64,000 nucleotides of DNA. It comes from Calamus simplicifolius (taxonomy: Eukaryota; Streptophyta; Magnoliopsida; Arecales; Arecaceae). Positions 53,690 to 64,000 of this stretch are shown piece by piece. Location of the stretch: positions 131,091-195,090 of the forward strand of contig UESW01004571.1 of the NCBI GenBank assembly GCA_900491605.1, written 5' to 3'. The position numbers and the translations under genes are program-made. Numbering within the stretch: position 1 is the stretch's first letter; each line of letters begins with the position of its first letter. Below the pieces are notes generated by a model. That model did no database searches. It saw only the letters and a list, made by a program, of their open reading frames with translations, and was not told where the DNA came from.

Positions 53690-55230
53690 GATGATCGGAT
53701 GGCTCAAAACCGTTGGATCGATCATCACCGATCGGGATCATGGCTTGGATCGATTGCAACCGTCCGATATCATTGCCGATCGGATGGATCGCAACCGTCG
53801 GATTGATCATCGCCAATCAAGATCATGGCTTGGATTGATCGCAACCGTCGGATCGTCGCCGATCGGACCGATCGCAATGGTTCGATAGATCATCGCCGAT
53901 CGAGATCATGGCTTGGATCACTCGCAACCGTCGGATGTCGTCGTCGATTGGATGAATTGCAACCGTCGGATCGATCATGCCGATCAGGATCATGGCTTGG
54001 ATCGATCGAAACCGTTGGATCGTCCCTGATTGGATGGATCGCAACCGTCGGATCGATCATCGCCGATTGGGATCATGGCTTGGATCGATCGCAACCATCA
54101 TATATCATCGCCGATCGGATGGATCGCAACCGTCAGATCGATCATCGCCGATTGGGATCATAGCTTGGATCAATCGCAATCGTCGGATCTTCGACGATCG
54201 GATGGACCGAAACGGTTCGATCGATCATCGCCGATCGGGATCATGGTTTGGATCGATCGCAATCGTCGGATCATCGATGATCGAATGGATCGCAATGGTC
54301 CGATCGATTATTGCCGATCAGGATCATGGCTTGGATCGATCACAACAGTCGAATATCATCGCCGATCGGATTGATCGCAACTGTCGGATCAATCATCGTC
54401 GATCAGGATCATGGCTTGGATCGATCGCAATCATTGGATCGTTGCCGATCGGATAGATCGCAACAGTTCGATCGATCATCGCCGATCGTGATCATGGTTT
54501 GGATAGATCGCAACCATTGGATCGTCGCTGATAGGGTGGATCGCAACCGTCAGATCGATCATCGTCGATCGGGATCATGGCTTGGATCGACCGTAACCAT
54601 CGAATATCGTTGCCAATCGAATGGATCCCAACCATCGGATCGATCATCGCCGATCGAACAGTTCGCAACCATCGGATCGATCATCGCCGATCGGGATCTT
54701 GGCTTAGATCGATCACAACCGTCGGATATCGTCGACGATCGGATGGATCACAATGGTCCGATCGATCATCGCTGATCAGGATCATGGCTTGGATCGATCA
54801 TAACCGTCGGATAACATTGCCGATCGGATGGATCGCAACCGTTGGATCGATCATCGCCAATTGGGATCATGGCTTGGATCGATCGCAACCATCGGATCGT
54901 CGCTGATCTGATGGATCGCAACGGTCCGATCGATCATCACTCATCGGGATCACGGGTTGGATCGATCATAACCGTCGGATATCATTGCCGATCAGATGGA
55001 TCGCAACCGTCGAATCGATCATCGTCGATCGGAATTATGGCTTGGATCAATCGCAACCGTTGATCGTCGCCGATCGGATGGATTGCAACCGTCGGATCGA
55101 TCATCGCCGATCGGGATCATGGCTTGGATCGATCGCAACCGTCGGATACCTAGCCGATCGAATGGATTGCAACCGTCGGATCGATCATCGCCGATCGGGA
55201 TCGTGGCTTGGATTGATCGCAATTGTCGGA
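53690..55230 (+). repeat. Higher-order duplication copy 1 (offset 2.44 kb)
   Basis: Rare marks in order: GGATGGCTCAAAACC (GGCTC at 53701), GGATGTCGTCGTCGATTGG, GGATCTTCGACGATC, CGATCGTGATCATGG, GCTGATAGGGTGG, an orphan half-unit CGATCGAACAGTTCGC, CACTCATCGGGATCACGG, and CCTAGCCGATCG. All recur at about +2443 bp. Confidence 0.85.
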
Positions 55231-56350
55231 TCGTCGCCGATCGAATGGATCACAACGGTCCGATCGATCATCGCTGATCGGGATCATGGCTTGGATCGAT
55301 TGCAACCGTCGTAACGTCACCGATCGGATGGATCGCAACCCGTCGGATCGATCATCGCTGATCGGGATCATGGCTTGGATCAATCGAAACCGTCTGATAT
55401 CATCACCGATCGGATGGATCGCAACCCTGAGATCGATCATCGCCGATCGGGAACATGGCTTGGATCGATCGCAACCGTCGGATCGTCCCCGATCGGATGG
55501 ATCGCAACGGTCCGATCGATCATTGCCGAACGGGATCATGGCTTGGATCGATCGCAACCGTGTATCATCGCCGATTGGATGGATCGCAACCGTCGGATCG
55601 ATCATCCCCGATCGGGATCATGGCTTGGATCGATCGCAACCATCGTATTGTCGCCGATCGGATGGATCGCAACCGTCGAATCGATCATCGCCGATCAGGA
55701 TCATGGCTTGGATCGATCGCAACCATCGGATTGTCGATGAACGGATAAATCGCAATGGTCTAATCGATCATCGTCGATCGGGATCATGGCTTGGATCGAT
55801 CCCAACCGTCGGATATCATCATCGATCGGATGGATCGCAACCGTCAGATCGATCATCACCGATCAGGATCATAGCTTGGATCGATCGCAACTGTTGGATA
55901 TCGTCACCGATCGGACGGATCGCAATCGTTGGATCGTCGCTGATCGATTGCAACCGTTGGATCATCGCTGATCGAATGGATCACAACCATTAGATCAATC
56001 TTTGCCGATCGGGTTCATGGCTTGGATCGCTCACAGCCGTCGGATCGTCGCCGATCGGATGGATCGCAACGGTCCGATCGATCATCGCCGATCAAGATCA
56101 TGGCTTGGATCGATCGCAACCATCGTATCGTCGCCGATCGGATGGCTCGAAACCATCGGATCGATCATCACCGATTGGGATCATGGCTTGGATCGATTGC
56201 AACCATTCGATATCATCGCCGATCGGATGGATCGCAACCATCAGATTGATCATCGCCGATCAAGATCATGGCTTGGATTGATCGCAACCGTCGGATCGTC
56301 GCCGATCGGACCGATCGCAATGGTTCGATAGATCATCGCCGATCGAGATC
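55230..56350 (+). repeat. Satellite segmental duplication, copy A (offset 6.92 kb)
   Basis: Shared ordered marks with 62150-63270: CAACCGTGTATCATCGCC, GAACGGATAAATCGC (55739 against 62655, 6916 bp), a shortened unit CGCTGATCGATTGCAACC, and GATCGGGTTCATGGC. Confidence 0.82.
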
Positions 56351-57680
56351 ATGGCTTGGATCGCTCGCAACCATCAGATGTCGTCGTCGATTGGATGAAT
56401 TGCAACCGTCAGATCGATCATCGCCGATCAGGATTATGGCTTGGATCGATCACAACCGTTGGATCGTCCCCAATCGGATGGATCGCAACCGTCGGATCGA
56501 TCATCGCCGATCAGGATCATGGCTTGGATCGATCGCAACCGTCGTATATCATCGCCGATCGGATGGATCGCAACCGTCGGATCGATCATCGCCGATTAGG
56601 ATCATAGCTTGGATCAATCGCAATCGTCGGATCTTCGACGATCGGATGGACTGAAACGGTCCGATCGATCATCGCCGATCGGGATCATGGCTTGGATCGA
56701 TCGCAATCGTCGGATCATCGATGATCGGATGGATCGCAATGGTCCGATCGATTATCGCCGATCGGGATCATGGCTTGGATTGATCGCAACAGTCGAATAT
56801 CATCGCCGATCGGATTGATCGCAACCGTCAGATCAATCATCGTCGATCAGGATCATGGCTTGGATCGATCGCAACCGTTGGATCGTCGCTGATTGGATAG
56901 ATCGCAACGGTTCGATCGATCATCGCCAATCATGATCATGGTTTGGATCGATCGCAACCATTGGATCATCGCTGATAGGGTGGATCGCAACCGTCGGATC
57001 GATCATCGTCGATCGGGATCATGGCTTGGATCGACCGCAACCATCGGATATCGTTGCCAATCGAATGGATCCCAACCATCGGATCGATCATCGCCGATCG
57101 AACGGATCGCAACCATTGGATCGATCATCGCCGATCGAGATCTTGGCTTAGATCGATCACAACCGTCGGATATCGTCGACGAACGGATGGATCGCAACGG
57201 TCCGATCGATCATCGCTGATCGGGATCATGGCTTGGATCGATCATAACCATCGGATATCATCACTGATCGGATGGATCGCAACTGTCGGATCGATCATCG
57301 CCAATTGGGATCATGGCTTGGATCGATCGCAAACATCAGATCGTCGCTGATCTGATGGATCGCAACGGTCCGATCGATCATCGCTCATCGGGATCACGGG
57401 TTAGATCGATCGTAACCGTCGGATATCGTCGCCGATCAAATGGATCGCAACTGTTGGATCGATCATCGCCGATCGGGATCATGGCTTGGATCGATCGCAA
57501 CCATTGGATCGTCGCCGATCGGATGGATTGCAACCATCGGATCGATCATCATCGATCGGGATCATGGCTTGGATCGATCGCAACCGTCGGATATCCTAGC
57601 CGATCGGATGGATTGCAACCGTCGGATCGATCATCGCCGATCGGGATCATGGCTTGGTTCGATCGCAACCATCGGATCGT
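56135..57680 (+). repeat. Higher-order duplication copy 2 (offset 2.44 kb)
   Basis: Carries the same marks as 53690-55230: GGCTC at 56144, GCTGATAGGGTGG, the orphan half-unit CGATCGAACGGATCGC, CGCTCATCGGGATCACGG and ATCCTAGCCGATCGG. The GGCTCGAAACC unit is found again at 58898 and 63060, so parts of this order exist four times. Confidence 0.85.
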
Positions 57681-57960
57681 CGCCGATCAAATGGATCGCA
57701 ACGGTTCGATCGATCATCGCTGATCGGGATCATGACTTGGATCGCTCGCAACCATCGAATATCGTCGCCGATCGAATGGATCGCAACCGTCAAATCTACC
57801 ATCGCCGATCGGGATCATAGCTTGGATCGATCGCAATCGTCGAATCTTCAACGATCGGATGGATCGAAACGGTCCGATCGATCATCGCCGATCAGGATCA
57901 TGGCTTGGAACAATCGCTACCGTCGGATATCATCATCGACCGAATGGATTGCAACCGTCA

Positions 57961-58380
57961 GATCGATCATAGCCGATCGGGATTATGGCTTGGATCGATT
58001 GCAATCGTCGGATCATCGACGATCGGATGGATCGCAACGGTTCGATCGATCATCGCCGATCGGTATCATTGCTTGGATCGATCGCAATAGTCGGATATCA
58101 TCACCGATCGGATGGATCACAACCGTCAGTCGATCATCGCCGATCGGGATCATGGCTTGAATCGATCGCAACCATTGTATCATTGCCGATCGGATGAATC
58201 GCAATGGTTCGATCGATCATCGCCGATTGGTATCATGGCTTGGATCGATCGCAACCATCGGATCGTCACCGATCGGGTGGATCGCAACTGTCGGATAGAT
58301 CATCGGCGATCGGGATCATGGCTTAGATCGATCGCAATCATCGGATATCATCGCCGATCGAATGGATCTCAACCGTCAGA
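57961..58380 (+). repeat. 418-bp five-unit repeat, copy 1
   Basis: Begins GATCGATCATAGCCGATCGG and contains CGGTATCATTGCTTGG, CGCAATAGTCGG and a CGGGTGGATCGC unit. The same order recurs at 59921 and 60339. Confidence 0.82.
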
Positions 58381-59920
58381 TTGATCATCGCCGATAGGGA
58401 TCATGGCTTGGATCAATCACAACCATCGTACCGTCGCCGATCGGATAGATCGCAACTGTCGGATCGATCATCGCCGATCAGGATCATGGCTTGGATCGAT
58501 CGCAACCATCGGATATCATCACCGATCGGATCGATTGCAATCGTGTATCATCGCCGATTGGATGGATCACAACCGTCGGATCGATCATCCCCGATCGGGA
58601 TCATGGCTTGGATCGATCGCAACCATCGGATATCATTGCCGATCAGATGGATCACAACCGTTGGATCGATCATCGCCGATCAGGATCATAGCTTGGATCG
58701 ATCGCAACCGTTGGATCGTCGCTAATCGAATGGATCGCAACCATCGGATCAATCTTCACTGATCGGGTTCATGGCTTGGATCGATCGCAGTAGTCGGATC
58801 GTCGCTGATCGGATGGATCGCAATGGTCCGATCGATCATCGCCGATCGAGATCATGGCTTGGATCGATCGCAACCATCGTATCGTCGCCGATCGGATGGC
58901 TCGAAACCGTCGGATCGATCATCGCCGATCGGGATCATGGCTTGGATCGATCGCAACCGTCGAATATCATCGCCGATCGGATGTATCGCAACCATCGGAT
59001 TGATCATCGCCGATCAAGATCATGGCTTGGATTGATCGCAACCGTCGGATCGTCGCCGATCGGATCGATCGCAATGGTTTGATCGATCATAACCAATCGA
59101 GATCATGGCTTGGATCGCTCGCAACCGTCGGATATCATCATCGATTGGATGGATTGCAACTGTCGGATCGATCATCGCTGATCAGGATCATAGCTTAGAT
59201 CGATCTCAACCGTTGTATCATCGCCGATCGGATGGATCGCAACGATCAGATCGATCATCGCCTATCAGGATCATGGATTGGATCGATCGCAATCGTCGGA
59301 TCATCGACGATCGGATGGATTGCAACGGTCCGATCTATCATCAACGATCGGGATCATGGCTTGGATCGATCGCAACCATTAGATCATCGCCGATCGGATG
59401 GATCGCAACCGTCGGATCGAACATCGCCGATCGGGATCATGGCTTGGATCGATCGCAACCATCGGATATCATCACCGATCGGATGGATCGCAACCGTCGG
59501 ATCGATCATCGCCAATTGGGATCATGGCTTGGATTGATCGCAACTATCGGGTATGGTCGCCGATCGGATGGATTGCAACCGTCGGATCGATCATTGCCGA
59601 TCGGGATCATGGCTTGGTTCGATCGCAACCGTTGGATCGTCGCCGATCGGATAGATCGCAATGATCTGATCGATCATCGCTGATCGGGATCATGGCTTGG
59701 ATCGCTCACAACCATCGGATATCATCGCCGATCGGATGGATCGCAACCATCAAATCGATCATTGCCGATCGGGATCATAGCTTGGATCGATCGCAATCAT
59801 CGGATCTTTGACGATCAGATGGATCGAAATGGTCCGATCGATCATCGCCAATTGGGATCATGGCTTGGAACAATAGCTACTGTCGGATATCATCGCCGAT
59901 CGAATGAATCGCAACCATCG

Positions 59921-60338
59921 GATCGATCATAGCCGATCGGGATCATGGCTTGGATTGATTGCAATCGTCGGATCATCGACGATCGGATGGATCGCAACGG
60001 TCCGATCGATCCTCCCCGATCGGTATCATTGCTTGGATCGATCGCAATAGTCGGATATCATCATCGATCGGATGGATCGCAACCGTCGGTCGATCATCGC
60101 CGATCAGGATCATGGCTTGAATCGATCGCAACCGTTGGATCATTGCCGATTGGATGGATCGCAATGGTTCGATCGATCATCGCCGATCGGGATAATGGCT
60201 TGGATCGATCGCAACCATCGGATCGTCGCCGATCGGGTGGATCACAAATATCGGATCGATCATCGCCGATCGGAATCATGGCTTAGATCGATCGCAATCG
60301 TCGGATATCATCGCCGATCGAATGGATCGCAACCGTCG
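59921..60338 (+). repeat. 418-bp five-unit repeat, copy 2
   Basis: Begins GATCGATCATAGCCGATCGG at 59921 and includes the GATCCTCCCCGATCGG variant. It is directly followed by copy 3. Confidence 0.88.
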
Positions 60339-60756
60339 GATCGATCATAGCCGATCGGGATCATGGCTTGGATCGATTGCAATCGTCGGATCATCGACGA
60401 TCGGATGGATCGCAACGGTCCGATTGATCCTCCCCGATCGGTATCATTGCTTAGATCGATCGCAATAGTCAGATATCATCATCGATCGGATGGATCGCAA
60501 CCATCGGTCGATCATCACCGATCAGGATCATAGCTTGAATCGATCGCAACCGTTGGATCATTGTCGATTGAATGGATCGCAACGGTTCGATCGATCATCG
60601 CCGATCGGGATCATGGCTTGGATCGATCGCAACCATCGGATCGTCGCCGATCGGGTGGATCGCAAACATCGGATCGATCATCGCCGATCGGGATCATGGC
60701 TTAGATCGATCACAATCGTCGGATATCATCGCCGATCGAATGGATCGCAACCGTCA
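60339..60756 (+). repeat. 418-bp five-unit repeat, copy 3
   Basis: In tandem with copy 2 at exactly 418 bp, sharing GATCCTCCCCGATCGG, so these two are a recent tandem duplication of a block first seen at 57961. Confidence 0.88.
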
Positions 60757-62149
60757 GATTGATTATCGCTGATGGGGATCATGGCTTGGATCGATCGCAA
60801 CCATCGTATCGTCGTCGATCGGATGGATCGCAACCATCGTATTGATCATCGCCGATCGGGATCATGGCTTGGATCAATCGCAACCGTCGGATATCGTCAC
60901 CGATCGGATGGATCGCAACCGTCGGATCGATCATCACCGATCGGGATCATGGCTTGGATCGATCGCAATCGTCGGATCATCGACGATCGGTTGGATCGCA
61001 ATGGTCCGATCGATCATCGCAGATCGGGATCATGGCTTGGATCGATCGCAACCGTCGGATATCATCGTCAATCGGATGGATCGCAATCGTTAGATTGATC
61101 ATCGCCGATCGATCATGGCTTGGATCGATCGCAACCATCGGATCATCGCTGATCTGATGGATCGCAACGGTCCGATCGATCATCGCTGATCGGGATCACG
61201 GCTTGGATCGATCGCAACCATCGGATATCATCGCCGATCGGATGGATCGCAACCATCGGATCGATCATCGCTGATTAGGATCATGGCTTGGATCAATCAC
61301 AATCGTCGTATCATCGCCGATCGGATGGATCGCAACCGTTGGATCGATCATCGCCGATCGTGATCATGGCTTGGATCGATCACAATCGTCAGATCATCGA
61401 CGATCGGATGGATCTTAACGGTCCGATCTATCATCACCGATCAGGATCATGGCTTGGATCGATCGCAACCATCGGATCGTCGCCGATCGGATGGATCGCA
61501 ACCGTCGGATCGATCATCGCCGATCGGGATCATGGCTTGGATCGATCGCAACCATCGGATATCATCACCGATCGGATGGATCGCAACCGTCGATTTGATC
61601 ATCGCCGATCAGGATCATGGCTTGGATCGATCGCAACCATCGGGTATCATCACCGATTGGATGGATCGCAACCGTCGGATCGATCATCGCCGATGAGGAT
61701 CATGGCTTGGATCGATCCCAACCGTCGTATCATCGCTGATTGGATGGATCGCAACCATCGGATCGATCATTGCCGATCGGGATCATGGCTTGGATCGATC
61801 ACAATCATCGGATCATCGACGATCGGATGGATCGCAATGGTCCGATCTATCATCGCCGATTGAGATCATGGCTTGGATCGATCGCAACCGTCGGATCATC
61901 GCTAATCGGATGGATCGCAACTGTCGGATCGATCATCGCCTATCAGGATCATGGCTTGGATCGATCACAACCATCGGATATCGTCGCCGATCGGATGGAT
62001 CACAACCGTCGGATCGATCATCGCCAATCGGAATCATGGCTTGGATCAATCGCAAAAGTCGGATCATCGCCGATCGGATGAATCGCAATGGTCCGATCGA
62101 TCATCGCTGATCGAGATCATGGCTTGGATCGATCGCAACTGTCGGATCA

Positions 62150-63270
62150 TCGACGATCGGATGGATCGCAACGGTCAGATCGATCATCATCGATTGGGAT
62201 CGTGGCTTGGATCTTTCGCAACCGTCGGATCATCACCGATCGGATGGATCGCAACCGTTGGATCGATCATCGCCGATCGGGATCATGGCTTGGATCGATC
62301 GTAATTATCGGATATCGTCACCGATCAGATGGATCGCAACCATTGGATCGATCATTGCTGATCAGGATCATGGCTTGGATCGCTCGCAACCGTCGGATAT
62401 CGTCGCCGATCGGATGGATCGCAACGGTCCGATCGATCATTGCCGAACGAGATCATGGCTTGGATCGATCGCAACCGTGTATCATCGCCGATTGGATGGA
62501 TTGCAACCGTCGGATCGATCATCCCCGATCGGGATCATGGCTTGGATCGATCGCAATCGTGTATCATCGCCGATCGGATGGATCGCAACCGTCGGATCGA
62601 TCATCGTCGATCGAGATCATGGCTTGGATTGATCGCAACCATCGGATCGTTGACGAACGGATAAATCGCAATGGTCTAATCGATCATCGCCGATCGGGAT
62701 CATGGCTTGGATCGATTGCAACCATCGGATATCGTCACCGATCAGATGGATCGCAACCGTCGGATCGATCATCACCGATTGGGATCATGGCTTGGATCGA
62801 TCGCAATTGTCGGATATCATCGCCGATCGGGCAGATCGCAACCGTTGGATCATCGCTGATCGATCGCAACCGTTGGATTGTTGCTGATCAAATGGATTGC
62901 AACCATCAGATCAATCTTCGCCGATCGGGTTCATGGCTTGGATCGATCGCAGCCGTCGGATCGTCGCCGATCGGATAGATCGCAACGGTCCGATCGATCA
63001 TCGCCGATCGAGATCATGGCTTGGATCGATCGCAACCATCGTATCGTCGCCGATCGGATGGCTCGAAACTGTTGGATCGATCATCACCGATCGGAATCAT
63101 GGCTTGGATCGATTGCCACCGTCGGATATAGTCGCCGATCGGATGGATCGCAACCGTCGGATTGATCATCGCCGATCAAGATCATGGCTTGGATTGATCG
63201 TAACCGTCGGATCGTCGCCGATCGGATCGATCGCAACGGTTCGATCGATCATCGCCGATCGAGATCATGG
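62150..63270 (+). repeat. Satellite segmental duplication, copy B (offset 6.92 kb)
   Basis: Partner of 55230-56350 by the same ordered marks. The GTGTATCATCGCC unit appears twice here (near 62467 and 62558), indicating one extra unit. Confidence 0.82.
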
Positions 63271-64000
63271 CTTGGATTGCTCGCAACCGTCGGATATCGT
63301 CGTCGATCGAATGAATTACAACCATCGGATCGATCATCGCCGATCAGGATCATGGCTTGGATCGATCTCAACCGTCGTATCATCGCTAATCGGATGGATT
63401 GCAACCATCGGATCGATCATTGCCAATTAGGATAATGGATTGGATCAATCGCAATCGTTGGATCATCAACGATCGGATGGATCGCAACGGTCCGATCTAT
63501 CATCGCCGATCAGGATCATGGCTTAGATCGATCGCAACCATCAGATCGTCACCGATCGGATGGATCGCAACCGTCGGATCAATCATCGCCGATCGGGATC
63601 ATAGCTTGGATCGATCGCGACCGTCAGATATCGTCGCCGATCGGATGGATCGCAACCGTCGGATTGATCATCGCCGATTGGAATCATGGCTTGGATCGAT
63701 CGCAACTATCGGGTATGGTCACCGATCGGATGGATCGCAACCATCGGATCGATCATCGCCGATCAGGATCATGGCTTGGATCGATCGCAACCGTTGGATC
63801 GTCCCCGATCGGATGGATCGCAACCGTCGGATCGATCATCGCCGATCAGGATCATGGCTTGGATCGATCGCAACCGTCGTATATCATCGCCGATCGGATG
63901 GATCGCAACCGTCGGATCGATCATCGCCGATTAGGATCATAGCTTGGATCAATCGCAATCATTGGATCTTCGATGATCGGATGGACTGAAACGGTCCGAG

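Larger units (their letters stand above)
51127..64000 (+). repeat. 83/85-bp satellite array, block 5 (forward)
   Basis: Forward satellite from the fold-back element to the window end, where it is still continuing. Units with GGATATCATCGCC are 85 bp and those with GGATCGTCGCC are 83 bp (GGCTT at 56438 and 56521, then AGCTT at 56606). In much of the block they alternate, giving a 168-bp dimer. CpG-type mutations are frequent and single-base deletions rare. Several multi-kilobase duplications are nested in it. Open frames are satellite translations only. Confidence 0.97.

Noticed and set aside
1..64000. CRISPR-like repeat-spacer structure
   Set aside because: The 37- and 46-bp halves are both repeated with no unique spacers, and the context is plant heterochromatin.

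Overview
This is a window of plant nuclear heterochromatin, almost entirely tandem satellite DNA. I see no functional protein-coding or RNA gene. A flowering plant is indicated by two inserted LTR-retrotransposon termini with plant-style TATA boxes and by an AT-rich fold-back element that carries retrotransposon and possible gene fragments. A monocot such as a palm is possible from the look of the first LTR, but the sequence alone does not settle it.

The satellite has a unit of 83 bp (85 bp in units with an extra TA-containing step, 87 bp in units with an AGCT insertion). About 57.3 kb, roughly 685 units, is present. The unit is itself an ancient duplication: a 37-bp half and a 46-bp half share GATCGCAACCGTCGGATC and ATCGCCGATCGG. 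The consensus holds 9 GATC sites and 14 CpGs per 83 bp. In its forward sense it is stop-free in all three frames, and because 83 is not a multiple of 3 each frame runs through the others. This produces many long but spurious open frames with an 83-residue period.

Layout: 1-9408 satellite, forward; an inversion junction near 9409; 9409-14286 satellite, reverse, built from a 1645-bp higher-order repeat; 14292-16302 a solo LTR in reverse orientation with a perfect 5-bp target duplication (GATCT); 16303-30602 satellite, reverse; 30603-31400 the 3' part of a second reverse-oriented LTR containing a 68-bp tandem array that runs into an assembly gap (31401-32390); 32391-48238 satellite, reverse; 48239-51126 an AT-rich fold-back element; 51127-64000 satellite, forward, with 83+85 bp dimers and multi-kilobase higher-order duplications.

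The most unusual feature is the fold-back element. The satellite changes orientation exactly across it, and the satellite sequence on the two sides is mirrored, breaking at the same base of the unit (GATCAAT on the left, ATTGATC on the right). The inverted repeat therefore runs from the AT-rich arms into the satellite. Either the satellite belongs to the element's inverted repeats, or the junction was duplicated as a large palindrome. Local assembly quality is uneven: one-base losses in CC and GGG runs cluster in the youngest-looking blocks.
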